DNA of 64,000 nt from Pleurocapsa sp. PCC 7327 (GCF_000317025.1 NC_019689.1:3612024-3676023); one strand, 5' to 3'. Positions 49,011-57,238 are shown, counted from the first letter of the stretch. Numbers and translations: made by a program. The notes: generated by a model from the sequence alone, not told the origin.

Positions 49011-50141
49011 TTGTCTAGTCACGCTGCCACTTCGCTCATTTCTCTGTTTGTCGCCCCCACTCAAGTCCTGCGGGGTGAAAATTCTCTTCAAGCTGCCGCA
49101 GAAGCGATCGCCCTTTTGGGAAAGCGTCCCTTAGTCGTTGGCGGCAACCAGACGTTAGGGATCGTCAAACCTCATCTCCAGCCTCTCTTCAAACAATCCA
49201 AACTGAACGCCTCTGAGGCAACCTACAGCCCCGACTGTTCGGAAACCTCGTTAGCCTCTCTCAGAGAAGCCGTCAAAGAGCATCAAGCCGATCTGATTAT
49301 TGGCGTTGGTGGCGGAAAAGCCTTAGATACGGCAAAATTGCTGGCGCATCGGTGTCAATTGCCCGTAGTCACCATTCCCACCTCTGGGGCGACTTGTGCT
49401 GCTTGGTCGGCTCTGTCTAACGTTTATTCTAATGAAGGAGCATTTCAATACGATGTCCCTTTAAGTCGCTGTCCCGATCTCCTCATCCTTGATTATGAGT
49501 TAATTAAAACTGCGCCGCAACGGACGCTCGTGGCAGGAATTGGAGACGCGATCGCGAAGTGGTACGAAGCCTCGGTTAGCAGTGGTGCTTCAACGGCAAC
49601 TCTGACTATTGCTGCGGTACAACAGGCAAGAGTTTTACGCGATATCCTCTTGCAAAAATCCTCTGCTGCCCTAGAAACTCCTGGCGGCGAAGAGTGGCGA
49701 GAAGTGGTCGATGCAACCGTTTTACTCGCAGGAGTCATCGGCGGGTTGGGCGGAGCAAATTGCCGCACGGCTGCTGCCCATGCCGTTCACAATGGCTTGA
49801 CCCATATTCCAGCCGCTCACCATGCTTTACACGGAGAAAAAGTTGCCTACGGTATTTTAGTGCAATTGCGGCTTGAAGAAATGATCCAGGGAAATCAACT
49901 TGCCGTCTCCGCCCGACAGCAGTTATTGAAATTCTACGACGAGATCGGTTTGCCAAAGACGCTAGAAGATTTAGGGTTGAAAAATATTACTTTAGCCGAA
50001 CTGCGTTATGCGGCAGAAATCACTTGCCGTCCCGATTCTGATATCGATCGCCTGCCTTTCCCCGTTTTACCCGAACAGTTAATGGCGGCAATGGTGTCTA
50101 CAGCATATGAGTGTGCCAAAGTTTCCAGCCTGCGCGTGTAG
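49011..50141 (+). CDS. Iron-containing/glycerol-dehydrogenase-like alcohol dehydrogenase
   Basis: A 376-residue protein that seems to use TTG at 49011 (MSSHAATSLISLFVAPTQV). The NAD-binding GVGGGKALDTAKLLAH and TIPTSGATCAAWSALSNVY blocks and the metal ligands (aspartate in GIGDAIAKWYE, histidines in AAAHAVHNGLTHI and HALHGEKVAYG) place it in the group III Fe-ADH/GldA superfamily. A dehydrogenase acting on a small polyol is the likely role. The precise substrate (glycerol or another diol) is not evident. Related 3-dehydroquinate-synthase-like enzymes share the fold but have different motifs. Confidence 0.9.
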   Translation: MSSHAATSLISLFVAPTQVLRGENSLQAAAEAIALLGKRPLVVGGNQTLGIVKPHLQPLFKQSKLNASEATYSPDCSETSLASLREAVKEHQADLIIGVGGGKALDTAKLLAHRCQLPVVTIPTSGATCAAWSALSNVYSNEGAFQYDVPLSRCPDLLILDYELIKTAPQRTLVAGIGDAIAKWYEASVSSGASTATLTIAAVQQARVLRDILLQKSSAALETPGGEEWREVVDATVLLAGVIGGLGGANCRTAAAHAVHNGLTHIPAAHHALHGEKVAYGILVQLRLEEMIQGNQLAVSARQQLLKFYDEIGLPKTLEDLGLKNITLAELRYAAEITCRPDSDIDRLPFPVLPEQLMAAMVSTAYECAKVSSLRV

Positions 50142-50188
50142 TTTATCGCGATCGCGCGGGTAAGGGCATTAAATAAAGCAATAAGAGC

Positions 50189-50245
50189 TTAATTTTCATA
50201 AATTTCTAGCGGCAGATCGTCTGGATCTTTAAAGGCAGGGGCATT
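50189..50245 (-). pseudogene. C-terminal scrap of a VOC/glyoxalase-fold protein
   Basis: Between in-frame stops the minus strand reads NAPAFKDPDDLPLEIYEN. This is the FKDPDG..LEIYE end of VOC-superfamily proteins with the metal-ligand glutamate. Nothing upstream remains, so it is a relic. The rest of 50142-50432 contains HIP1 sites but no gene that I can support. Confidence 0.5.
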
Positions 50246-50432
50246 CTACCAAATTAGCCTCTCATATTTTTTAGGAGCGCGATCGCTCGACTTGATTTTA
50301 TAACAAGTGTTCGATATAGTAAAATTCAGCGATCGCGTCATTGGCGAATGCGAAAATCCAAAATGGTATGATGCGAGCGGGAATCTTAGCACAAGAGATG
50401 TAGTTAATAGCGGCTGGAGCTAGAGGGAACAA

Positions 50433-50696
50433 ATGAAAAGCAACCTGTTGTCTAACACTTCGCGCATTTGGCTGCGATTGACGAAATGGAAGCTTCGCTG
50501 GGCGATCGCTCCCAATTCCTATATCAATACGCTGATGATATTACACGAGATTGCTTTAGAAGACTTGGAGTTTTATGCCATTTACGACCCCAATATTTTC
50601 AGCGTAGCCGTTACGATTTTGATGTTTAAGCCGATTGAATATCTCCTTGAGGTCGCTGTTTGCTTATTTGCCTCCCGCTGGCAGTGCGATCGATAA
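50433..50696 (+). CDS. Small hypothetical protein
   Basis: An 87-residue frame from ATG 50433 preceded by GAGGGAACAA, an acceptable ribosome site. The sequence has a basic, tryptophan-rich N-terminus (RIWLRLTKWKLRWAI) and one hydrophobic segment (about 56-75, FSVAVTILMFKPIEYLLEVAVCLF). No family is recognised. Its 3' end touches a dispersed repeat, so the C-terminus may be truncated or altered. It could be a real small membrane protein or a chance frame. Confidence 0.4.
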   Translation: MKSNLLSNTSRIWLRLTKWKLRWAIAPNSYINTLMILHEIALEDLEFYAIYDPNIFSVAVTILMFKPIEYLLEVAVCLFASRWQCDR

Positions 50697-50836
50697 GTTT
50701 GCACCATTCTCAAGTCAGCGATTGAAATCGCTGCCTCATATTTCAAGTCGTCTAAAGACGACTGCATAAGAGAATTTATTTCCCGGCGGTTGATGCAACT
50801 GCTGCAAGAGGTAAGTTTCAACTAAGATCTTGCACC
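50697..50836. repeat. Dispersed multi-palindrome element, copy 3 (variant)
   Basis: It contains CAGCGATTGAAATCGCTG, then AAGTCGTCTAAAGACGACT, then further hairpin-like DNA, and ends in ACTAAGATCTTGCACC. That terminal word is identical to the left terminus of the 53982-54152 element. The block ATCGCTGCCTCATATTT is shared with the complement of that element. I see it as a rearranged member of the same family. Confidence 0.55.
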
Positions 50837-50965
50837 TTCATTCTCATGTGTCCTGGACTGTACAGGATTAAAAAAACTTTTATCATAATGAATAACTTGT
50901 GTTTATCATAGCTCTTTATTATAATCTTATTTATAACGAACATTCGATATTAAGTTGATTCATTA

Positions 50966-52132
50966 ATGATTCTCAAACGCTTGCGCAAAACACCCCTAGC
51001 TTGGCTTCAGCTAAAGAAAGAAAAAACGCGCTTTTTCGTCGCTTTAGCAGGAATTGCCTTTGCAGATATTCTCATGTTTATTCAATTGGCATTTCAAGAT
51101 GCGCTCTATGATGCAGCCGTCAAACCCCATCGCAATTTAGAGGCAGATTTAGTCTTAATCGATCCGCAACTACAAACCCTGTTCTCGGTCAAAAGCTTTC
51201 CGAGAGAGCGTCTTTATCAAACATTGGCATATGAAGGAGTCGAGTCCGTCAGTCCCGTCTACTTTGCCTCTGGGCAGTGGCGCAATCCTGAAACTCGTCT
51301 AGAGCGGACTATTCTCGTGTGGGGAATCGATCCGGTAAAACCGACATTTAAGTTTTTAGAAGGCAACCAAAATCGAGAGCAACTAAAGCAGCTCAATCGG
51401 GTGCTATTCGATCGAGCAGGTCGTCCAGAATACGGAGCGATCGCGGATATTTTCAACCAGACTGGTACCCTAGAGACAGAAATAAACAACAAAGCGATCG
51501 CGGTGGCAGGTTTGTTTACCAACGGAGCATCCTTTGCTGCCGATGGCAACGTCATCGCTAGCGAATCTACCTTTCTGCACCTATTCCCCAATCGCCAACC
51601 CAATCAGATCGATATCGGTCTGATTGCACTCAAACCGGGTACAGATGTCGAAACAGCGCGATCGCGACTCGACGCAGGTTTGCCCGACGACGTTCTAGTC
51701 CTGACTACAGAAGAATTTGCCCAAATCGAGCAACAATACTGGGCAAATAGTACGGGCATCGGTTTTATCTTTGGACTGGGAGTAATTATGGGTTTCATCG
51801 TCGGGATCGTCATCGTCTATCAGATCCTCTACTCCGACGTATCCGACCATTTGCCGGAATACGCGACGCTCAAAGCAATGGGATACAGCGATCGCTATTT
51901 ACTAACAGTTCTCATGCAAGAAGCTTTAATTCTAGCGGTACTGGGTTATATTCCGGGATTTATTCTATCGCTCGGACTGTATCAGCTAACCTACGCCGCC
52001 ACCATGCTTCCCATCGCCATGAAAACCAGTCGGTCGATTACCGTGTTTATTTTAACGGTTTTGATGTGTTTTATATCGGGCGCGATCGCGATGCGGAAAT
52101 TACAATCTGCCGATCCCGCAGACATTTTTTAG
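50966..52132 (+). CDS. devC: DevC-type ABC transporter permease
   Basis: A 388-residue protein. One N-terminal membrane helix (about 24-45) is followed by a large extracytoplasmic domain (about 50-255) and three C-terminal helices (GIGFIFGLGVIMGFIVGIVIVYQILY, EALILAVLGYIPGFILSLGLYQL, FILTVLMCFISGAIAM). This is the MacB/FtsX-like plan of DevC. The opening LAWLQLKKEKTRFFVALAGIAFADILMFIQLAFQ is typical of the DevC family. DevBCA exporters carry glycolipids in heterocystous species, but DevC homologs are also widespread in strains without heterocysts. The usual DevB membrane-fusion gene is not next to it. The ATPase DevA lies 0.5 kb downstream. Confidence 0.88.
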   Translation: MILKRLRKTPLAWLQLKKEKTRFFVALAGIAFADILMFIQLAFQDALYDAAVKPHRNLEADLVLIDPQLQTLFSVKSFPRERLYQTLAYEGVESVSPVYFASGQWRNPETRLERTILVWGIDPVKPTFKFLEGNQNREQLKQLNRVLFDRAGRPEYGAIADIFNQTGTLETEINNKAIAVAGLFTNGASFAADGNVIASESTFLHLFPNRQPNQIDIGLIALKPGTDVETARSRLDAGLPDDVLVLTTEEFAQIEQQYWANSTGIGFIFGLGVIMGFIVGIVIVYQILYSDVSDHLPEYATLKAMGYSDRYLLTVLMQEALILAVLGYIPGFILSLGLYQLTYAATMLPIAMKTSRSITVFILTVLMCFISGAIAMRKLQSADPADIF

Positions 52133-52167
52133 AATTTTCAGAAAGTTTTATTAAAAATTTAACAAAT

Positions 52168-52575
52168 ATGGAGACATTACTGAGTTCTATTGTCGCGATC
52201 GCTGCTATTGATAGCATTAATCCAAGTGCTATGGCAGTTCAAATTTATCAAATTTATTTGTTGAGTACGCCGAAACCAATAGCTCGTTCTGTCACTTTTA
52301 TCGTTGGAAAAATTCTTTGCCGCTTGGATAGCTGGTTGGTTATTAATTCTAGGATTGACTCAAATTATCGCTCAACTATTCAGCCGTCTAAACGAAGTTA
52401 TCTATTTTTTCAGTTCCTTCTTGGCATTGTCTTAATTCTGCTTGGCTACCACTCCAACAAATTTGCTAACCAGTCAACGACTAATTTTTCTTTCATAAAA
52501 ATGCTGCTTCCGTACTCGATCGCATTCATCCCTCGATCGCTGATTAGTTTCCCAAAATCATGTGCGTCGTTCTGA
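52168..52575 (+). pseudogene. Broken membrane gene (GAP/Sap-like) between devC and devA
   Basis: It starts at ATG 52168 (METLLSSIVAIAAIDSINPSAMAVQI), a polytopic membrane family start. The family-like continuation FFAAWIAGWLLILGLTQIIAQLFSRLNEVIYFF lies in another frame from an A-run near 52312. It returns to the first frame near a T-run at 52406 (FQFLLGIVLILLGYHSNKFANQ). After that the sequence degenerates and stops. Two compensating frameshifts and a truncated tail mark a pseudogene. Confidence 0.75.
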
Positions 52576-52665
52576 TAATTTTTGGCTTTTTACTAATAGT
52601 TGATTCTGTTATCTATCTATTCAGTCACTCAATCTTTTAACTAGATTATCAATCCAAAATTAATC

Positions 52666-53370
52666 ATGACCCAAACTACACTCACTCCCATTATTTCTGC
52701 CCGCAACCTCAACCATTACTTCGGTCAAGGTGCGCTTCGCAAACAAGCTTTATACGACATTAATTTAGAGATTAACTTCGGCGAAATCGTCATTATGACG
52801 GGACCTTCTGGATCTGGTAAAACAACTCTATTAACTTTATTAGGAGGCTTACGTTCTGCCCATGAAGGTAGCCTAAAAATATTAGGACAGGAAATGTGCG
52901 GCGCAAGCAAGCAACAGTTAACGCAAGTTCGCAAACGAATTGGCTATATTTTTCAGGCAAACAACCTAATGACTTTCTTGAGTGCAAAGCAAAATGTGAA
53001 GATGTCTTTGGAATTACACGAGGATTTTCTTGATGAAAAGATTGATGCCAAAGCGATCGCAATGTTAGAATCCGTTGGGTTAGGAAATCGCGTCGATTAT
53101 TATCCAGAGAATTTATCTGGCGGACAGAAACAACGAGTTGCGATCGCACGCGCTTTAGTTAGCCATCCTCAAATTGTCTTAGCAGATGAACCCACCGCCG
53201 CACTCGATAAAAAATCCGGTCGAGATGTGGTGGAATTGATGCAAAAGTTAGCGAAAGAGCAAGGCTATACTATTCTACTGGTGACTCACGACAATCGCAT
53301 TCTCGATGTCGCCGATCGCATTATTTACATGGAAGATGGTCGTTTAGTTGATGATGGTAAGACAAAGTAA
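52666..53370 (+). CDS. devA: DevA-type ABC transporter ATPase
   Basis: A 234-residue ATPase of the MacB/LolD group: Walker A GPSGSGKTT, signature LSGGQKQRVAIARAL, Walker B IVLADEPTAALD and the switch histidine in LLVTHDNR. The ending ADRIIYMEDGRLVD is typical of DevA. It pairs with the permease at 50966-52132 as half of an export complex, although a decayed gene separates them. No C39 peptidase domain is present, so it cannot itself cleave double-glycine leaders. Confidence 0.92.
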   Translation: MTQTTLTPIISARNLNHYFGQGALRKQALYDINLEINFGEIVIMTGPSGSGKTTLLTLLGGLRSAHEGSLKILGQEMCGASKQQLTQVRKRIGYIFQANNLMTFLSAKQNVKMSLELHEDFLDEKIDAKAIAMLESVGLGNRVDYYPENLSGGQKQRVAIARALVSHPQIVLADEPTAALDKKSGRDVVELMQKLAKEQGYTILLVTHDNRILDVADRIIYMEDGRLVDDGKTK

Positions 53371-53530
53371 TGCGATCGCATATATTTCATTCCAGATATT
53401 TTAAGAATTTACTAAATATAAAGATTTAGTATTTATATTAAGAAATCAATGTTTTTTAAAATTATCTTATCTGTCAAGCAAATAGTATTATTTAGGCTTT
53501 AGGATATAGAGCGAAGAATTGGAGGAAATT

Positions 53531-53767
53531 ATGAATCCTTTCGAACAAAATAAATCCACAATCCAAATAGAAGATTTAGGTTGCTTGAGAGAATTATCCG
53601 ATCTAGAAGTGGAAAAGATTGCTGGTGGTGCTGGTTCCACATCCAATCCAATTCAAGCCATGGAAGCGCTCTTACAACAGGCACAACGTATGGCTATGAT
53701 GGCAACCGCAGCAAATATCTCTGCTAGCTCTGCGAGGAATCTTGCCTCCCCAGCAAGAAAGCAATAA
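53531..53767 (+). CDS. Small peptide with double-glycine leader (bacteriocin-like precursor)
   Basis: A 78-residue peptide starting at ATG 53531 immediately after a perfect GGAGG ribosome site. A TTG 12 bases upstream is unlikely. Residues 11-33, IQIEDLGCLRELSDLEVEKIAGG, have the hydrophobic-periodic pattern and terminal GG of leaders cut by C39 peptidases. The proposed core (34-78) starts AGSTSNPIQAMEALL and is rich in A, S, M and Q with an amphipathic helix. It lies 160 bases after devA. It could be a secreted bacteriocin, a signalling peptide or a substrate of a PCAT encoded elsewhere. No tailoring enzyme gene is near. Confidence 0.75.
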   Translation: MNPFEQNKSTIQIEDLGCLRELSDLEVEKIAGGAGSTSNPIQAMEALLQQAQRMAMMATAANISASSARNLASPARKQ

Positions 53768-53981
53768 GAATTTTGAATAGTTTGATAAACCAGAAATCTG
53801 AGTACAAATCCAATGGCTAGCGTAGTTTTGTCTACGGTAGTTCATCGAGTTAGGGCGATCGCGTGTGAGCAATTTATTAACGTAAATCAAACTGCGATCG
53901 TCCGATAAAAGTCTTTTAAAATCCAAAATCGATTTGGATCGTTTCGCGTTGACGCGGCTAAAACGCATAAAATAGCTTGTA

Positions 53982-54152
53982 ACTAAGATCTTGCACCCTT
54001 CGCAACAGGTGCCTGGAAATCAATTTCCAGGCTTATATATCAAGTCCATTAAAATGGACTGAAACACTTCTCTAGTCGTATGAAGACGACAAATATGAGG
54101 CAGCGATAGAACATCGAGGGTCGGACTGTTGAGACTGGCGCAAGATCTCAGT
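53982..54152. repeat. MITE-like multi-palindrome element with terminal inverted repeats, copy 4
   Basis: The left end ACTAAGATCTTGCACC and right end GGCGCAAGATCTCAGT are inverted repeats with two mismatches. Inside are CCTGGAAATCAATTTCCAGG, AAGTCCATTAAAATGGACT and AGTCGTATGAAGACGAC. The right end abuts the stop of the lyase gene at 54154. It carries no coding sequence. Its palindromes recur at 1.4, 19.9 and 50.7 kb. Confidence 0.7.
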
Positions 54153-54153
54153 T

Positions 54154-54708
54154 TTAACTAACTTTTAGTTCTACGCCAAATCCAACTAAAGCGACTTGTT
54201 CGAGTGGCTGTCCTTCTGGCGGACGTTGATAGTTGATTATTTTTCTAATGCGTAAACTGGGATTAACTAATGTAATCGAATCGACGGAGACAACGCGAGT
54301 GTAATGAGTCGTCATTAATAATTCTCTGGTTTGAGAATCGAAGCGAAAATGAGAAATAATTGGTTTTGCTTCTTCATAGGCGCGATCGCGCAGATAATCC
54401 CCTTCTAAAAAAGCATTAATTTTTTGTTTGGGAACGAATAAAAGATTGAGTTGTTGAGAGACTTCTTCGCCTTTTTCAGAAATTGTATAAAATCCTAAGC
54501 TAAATCCTGGAAGACTTTCTAAATTTGATAGTAGAGCATATTGATTATCTGACATAACTTTAGCTTTTAGATCGGAAGTTAGAGGAGCGATGGTAAATTC
54601 TGTTCGCGATCGCTCGACTTCATTGTGGGTTAAATAGTGATACGTTCGTTCCGTCGCCCAACTGCCCACGCAACAATCAAAAAATTCTACAAATTTAGAA
54701 GTATCCAT
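54154..54708 (-). CDS. CpcS/CpeS-type phycobiliprotein lyase
   Basis: A 184-residue lipocalin-like protein: FVEFFDCCVGSWATERTYHYL, SRTEFTIAPL, LPGFSLGFYTISEKGE, LNLLFVPKQKINAFLEGDYLRDRAYEEAKPIISHFRF. This is the S/U-type lyase family (former DUF1001) that attaches phycocyanobilin to the conserved cysteine of phycobiliproteins. It lies 76 bases downstream of the phycobiliprotein-like gene at 54785-55357 on the same strand. That position suggests that this protein is its client. Which member (CpcS, CpeS) it is cannot be fixed by eye. Confidence 0.85.
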   Translation of the reverse strand: MDTSKFVEFFDCCVGSWATERTYHYLTHNEVERSRTEFTIAPLTSDLKAKVMSDNQYALLSNLESLPGFSLGFYTISEKGEEVSQQLNLLFVPKQKINAFLEGDYLRDRAYEEAKPIISHFRFDSQTRELLMTTHYTRVVSVDSITLVNPSLRIRKIINYQRPPEGQPLEQVALVGFGVELKVS

Positions 54709-54784
54709 AATTCAGTTTTTAAAAAAGCTAAAGACTTACAACAGTTAGTGTAAAAAAAATGCCCATACAGTCATTTATTCAAAT

Positions 54785-55357
54785 TTACTGAAACTGTTTC
54801 ATTTTCTCAATTAAATGGTCAAAGTAAGGAGCGATATTTTCTAATTCTTCCCCTTGAAATTGTTTTAAACTAAAACACTTTAAATTTTCCAATCCTAAAA
54901 CCATTGCCTCTAAAGGAACGCGCAATTCTTGGTAAAGTAATTGCATATTGTTTAATCCTTCTTGACTGGTATAGGCGGTACTTTGACCAGCAATGCCATA
55001 AGAAATGCAGCGCAAAAAATGCCAGAAATCTCGCCAACAAGCTTCTGCCCTTTCAGGAGGATATAAGTCGCCTCCTGGTTGAGTAATATTCGGAAATCGT
55101 TCTAAAACTTTCTTTCTAGCTTCGCTAACGATTTCAGTCGCTTTTTCTCTCAATAATTTTGCTCTTTCGAGTGACACTAAGGTCTCTGAAGAAAGGGTTT
55201 TGATTCGTTCTATGTCTTCGTCAGTAAGATAGCGACCTTCATCATCTGCTTTCTGAAAAATGGCAATTACTTCACTAGGATAATGGTTTTTCCAAGTTGC
55301 AAAGCTAACAATTCTTGCCTTGGGAATTAATTGTTTAGCTCTTTTGCTGAGTTGCAT
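54785..55357 (-). CDS. Phycobiliprotein-like protein retaining the bilin-binding cysteine
   Basis: A 190-residue protein with a globin-like phycobiliprotein pattern. GRYLTDEDI (about 41-49) matches the GRYLS..EL element. EACWRDFWHFLRCISYGIAG places C107, R109, D110 and R116 exactly as the C84-x-R-D87...LR motif that holds the chromophore. YQELRVPLEAMVLGLENLK follows the usual YNSLGVP...I....MK ending. It differs from phycocyanin and allophycocyanin subunits by a longer N-terminal half and an insert around 85-103 (LERFPNITQPGGDLYPPERAE). I infer a stand-alone bilin protein, perhaps a regulator or minor phycobilisome component. The lyase next to it supports bilin attachment. Confidence 0.8.
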   Translation of the reverse strand: MQLSKRAKQLIPKARIVSFATWKNHYPSEVIAIFQKADDEGRYLTDEDIERIKTLSSETLVSLERAKLLREKATEIVSEARKKVLERFPNITQPGGDLYPPERAEACWRDFWHFLRCISYGIAGQSTAYTSQEGLNNMQLLYQELRVPLEAMVLGLENLKCFSLKQFQGEELENIAPYFDHLIEKMKQFQ

Positions 55358-55415
55358 AATTCTAAGATAACTTAACTAAATGTTTTTGCTCCCGAACGTT
55401 TTACTGAATTTGTTG

Positions 55416-55634
55416 TTACTGAATTTGTTGGGCACGAAGTTTTTCTATGGCGGCATCAATCCGAGCAATTTCAGGATGTCGGGAAAGGTGTTCCATAGCA
55501 GCTTTTTTAGAAAATTTGGCTTTTTGCGCCATTTGGAGCATTTCGTTGACAAGCCTTTCTCGATATTGCTCTAATTCTAGGATGACTTCCTTAATTTCTG
55601 CTGCTGATACTGGTGTGGTTAAATTCTCAGACAT
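55416..55634 (-). CDS. Small conserved helical protein
   Basis: This 72-residue protein is predicted to be nearly all alpha-helical (AAEIKEVILELEQYRERLVNEMLQMAQKAKFSKKAAMEHLSRHPEIARIDAAIEKLRAQQ). No signal or membrane segment is seen. I have no function for it, but the start (ATG 55634), charge periodicity and codon use look genuine. It lies 58 bases upstream of the phycobiliprotein-like gene on the same strand and may be in its operon. Confidence 0.7.
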   Translation of the reverse strand: MSENLTTPVSAAEIKEVILELEQYRERLVNEMLQMAQKAKFSKKAAMEHLSRHPEIARIDAAIEKLRAQQIQ

Positions 55635-55755
55635 AAGCTCTACTTTCTGTTAACGATATATTGCTCTAGCCTTTATCTTCCCAAAACCTGTCTCCTATCG
55701 CTACTTTTGTAAAGTAAAGTAAAGTAGAATTAAGAAAACTGTCTCGATAACGCTT

Positions 55756-56412
55756 ATGGAAATTAACCAGATTGAAGCCTGTCTGAAAAGTTCTGACTCT
55801 CAAGATAGACTCAAAGCGATCGTTGAGTTAAGACGTTATGATTCAGAGATAGCCGTTCCCCTGCTGCTCACTAGAATACGCGACCAAGAATTTATCGTCC
55901 GTTCCTTTGTGGCGATGGGATTGGGTAGAAAGCAATCGGCAGAAGCATTTGCTGCCTTGCTAGAGTTAATGCAATTCGATCGCGATCCTAACGTTCGTTC
56001 GGAAGCTGCAAATTCTCTCTCGTTTTATGGCGAGATAGCCATGCCTCATTTAGTGGCAACCTTTTATCGGGACGATCATTGGTTAGTTCGTCGCAGCATT
56101 CTTGCAGCAATGGTTGAATTAAATTCTCCAGAAGAATTGTTTGAAGTCTGTGCGTGCGGATTAGAAGGGGAAGATCTGACAGTCCAAGAAGCTTCTGTTA
56201 ATGCGTTGGGTTTGCTTGCTGGTACGATTAGAGAAGACGCCGCATTGGAAAAACTTTTAGCTTTAGTTAAAGTAGATTGGTGGCGCCTGCGAGCGGGTGT
56301 TGCCAAAGCTTTAGCAAAATTTGACGATCCGAGGGCAAAAGAAGCTCTCCTACAGCTAAAAGAAGATGCGGATCATCGCGTTGTAGGGGCAGTCTTGGAA
56401 AGTTTATTGTAG
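55756..56412 (+). CDS. HEAT-repeat protein (CpcE/IaiH/NblB-like)
   Basis: A 218-residue protein made of about six HEAT/PBS-lyase helical pairs (RDQEFIVRSFVAMGLGRKQSAEAFAALLELM, RDPNVRSEAANSLSFYGE, DDHWLVRRSILAAMVEL, VDWWRLRAGVAKALAKFDDPRAKEALLQL). In cyanobacteria such proteins include CpcE/CpcF bilin lyases, the degradation factor NblB and IaiH. Their repeats bind phycobilin proteins or related partners. It is divergent from the phycobiliprotein-like/lyase genes, which fits a link to bilin biology. The exact subgroup is undecided. It converges with the HAD hydrolase with four bases between them. Confidence 0.8.
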   Translation: MEINQIEACLKSSDSQDRLKAIVELRRYDSEIAVPLLLTRIRDQEFIVRSFVAMGLGRKQSAEAFAALLELMQFDRDPNVRSEAANSLSFYGEIAMPHLVATFYRDDHWLVRRSILAAMVELNSPEELFEVCACGLEGEDLTVQEASVNALGLLAGTIREDAALEKLLALVKVDWWRLRAGVAKALAKFDDPRAKEALLQLKEDADHRVVGAVLESLL

Positions 56413-56415
56413 CAA

Positions 56416-57120
56416 TTAGCGACTTTGAGAAAAAACTCGCTCGATCCTTTCTAATTCTAAGTCCCACAAGTAATCGATCGCCCAGTTGGCTAAACGTTGC
56501 ATGATATGAAAGGGATAGGTATTGGCTATCCCGACTACTTGCATTCCTGCCTTTTTTGCTGCTTGAATTCCGGCAGGAGTATCTTCGATCGCTAAGCAAT
56601 TTGAGGGTTGTAGTTGTAGTGTCATGTCTAAACGATTGAAGCGCTCGACTGCTAGCAGATAGCCATCGGGTTGGGGTTTGCTGGCTTTTAGATCGTCGCC
56701 TGCTACAATAACACTGAAATAGGAAGCGATGCCAGCGCGTTTTAGAATCAGTGCAACTTCCGAACCCAATGCACCCGTTACTACTCCTATTTTTAATCCT
56801 TTTGCCTGAATTTTAGCTAGAAAATCTGTTAGTCCCGAATAAATTGGCAGCGTTTCTAATTGTTCTATGCGTTGCTGATAAGATCTAGATTTAATTTCAA
56901 TTAATCGATCGAGATAATCGTCTAATACCATTCGTCCTCGACGAGAAAGAATGTTAGACAGACAAGCACGATCGCTCCTTCCCAAACAAAATTCTTGAAA
57001 CTCCCCAGCAGAGGGACGCAGATTTTCTCTCAATAAAATTTCATCAACTAACTCTTTATGAATTGGTTCGTCGTTGATAATAACGCCATTGAAGTCAAAT
57101 AAAATTGCTTTTAAAGTCAT
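56416..57120 (-). CDS. HAD-IA family hydrolase (beta-phosphoglucomutase-like)
   Basis: About 234 residues from ATG 57120 (MTLKAILFDFNGVIINDEP); the open frame extends 51 bases upstream without family character. Motif I FDFNGV has the nucleophile aspartate but asparagine in place of the second aspartate, DxNGV, a variant seen in some sugar-phosphate phosphatases and mutases. Motif II GVVTGALG, the motif III lysine (SKPQPDGY) and motif IV CLAIEDTPAGIQAA are intact. A loss of the acid/base residue would favour phosphonatase- or phosphatase-like activity on an unknown sugar or nucleotide phosphate. Confidence 0.87.
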   Translation of the reverse strand: MTLKAILFDFNGVIINDEPIHKELVDEILLRENLRPSAGEFQEFCLGRSDRACLSNILSRRGRMVLDDYLDRLIEIKSRSYQQRIEQLETLPIYSGLTDFLAKIQAKGLKIGVVTGALGSEVALILKRAGIASYFSVIVAGDDLKASKPQPDGYLLAVERFNRLDMTLQLQPSNCLAIEDTPAGIQAAKKAGMQVVGIANTYPFHIMQRLANWAIDYLWDLELERIERVFSQSR

Positions 57121-57179
57121 CCGCTTTTGGATTTTTATGTTTAATTTTATGATGAAATTTGATTGAAACAATTATTAAT

Positions 57180-57219
57180 AAAAAGAGACACGACAAAAAA
57201 TTTTATCGCGTCTCTTTTT
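57180..57219 (-). terminator. Strong bidirectional-type terminator after chlH
   Basis: AAAAAGAGAC (57180-57189) and GTCTCTTTTT (57210-57219) form a perfect 10-bp stem with A- and T-rich flanks, about 20 bases after the chlH stop. It separates chlH from the HAD gene downstream. Confidence 0.88.
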
Positions 57220-57238
57220 CATTTTATCCTATTGAGAA

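Noticed and set aside
50966-53370. Reading devC/devA as proof of a heterocyst-forming organism
   Set aside because: DevA/DevC homologs occur in many non-heterocystous cyanobacteria, and devB and heterocyst genes are not seen here.
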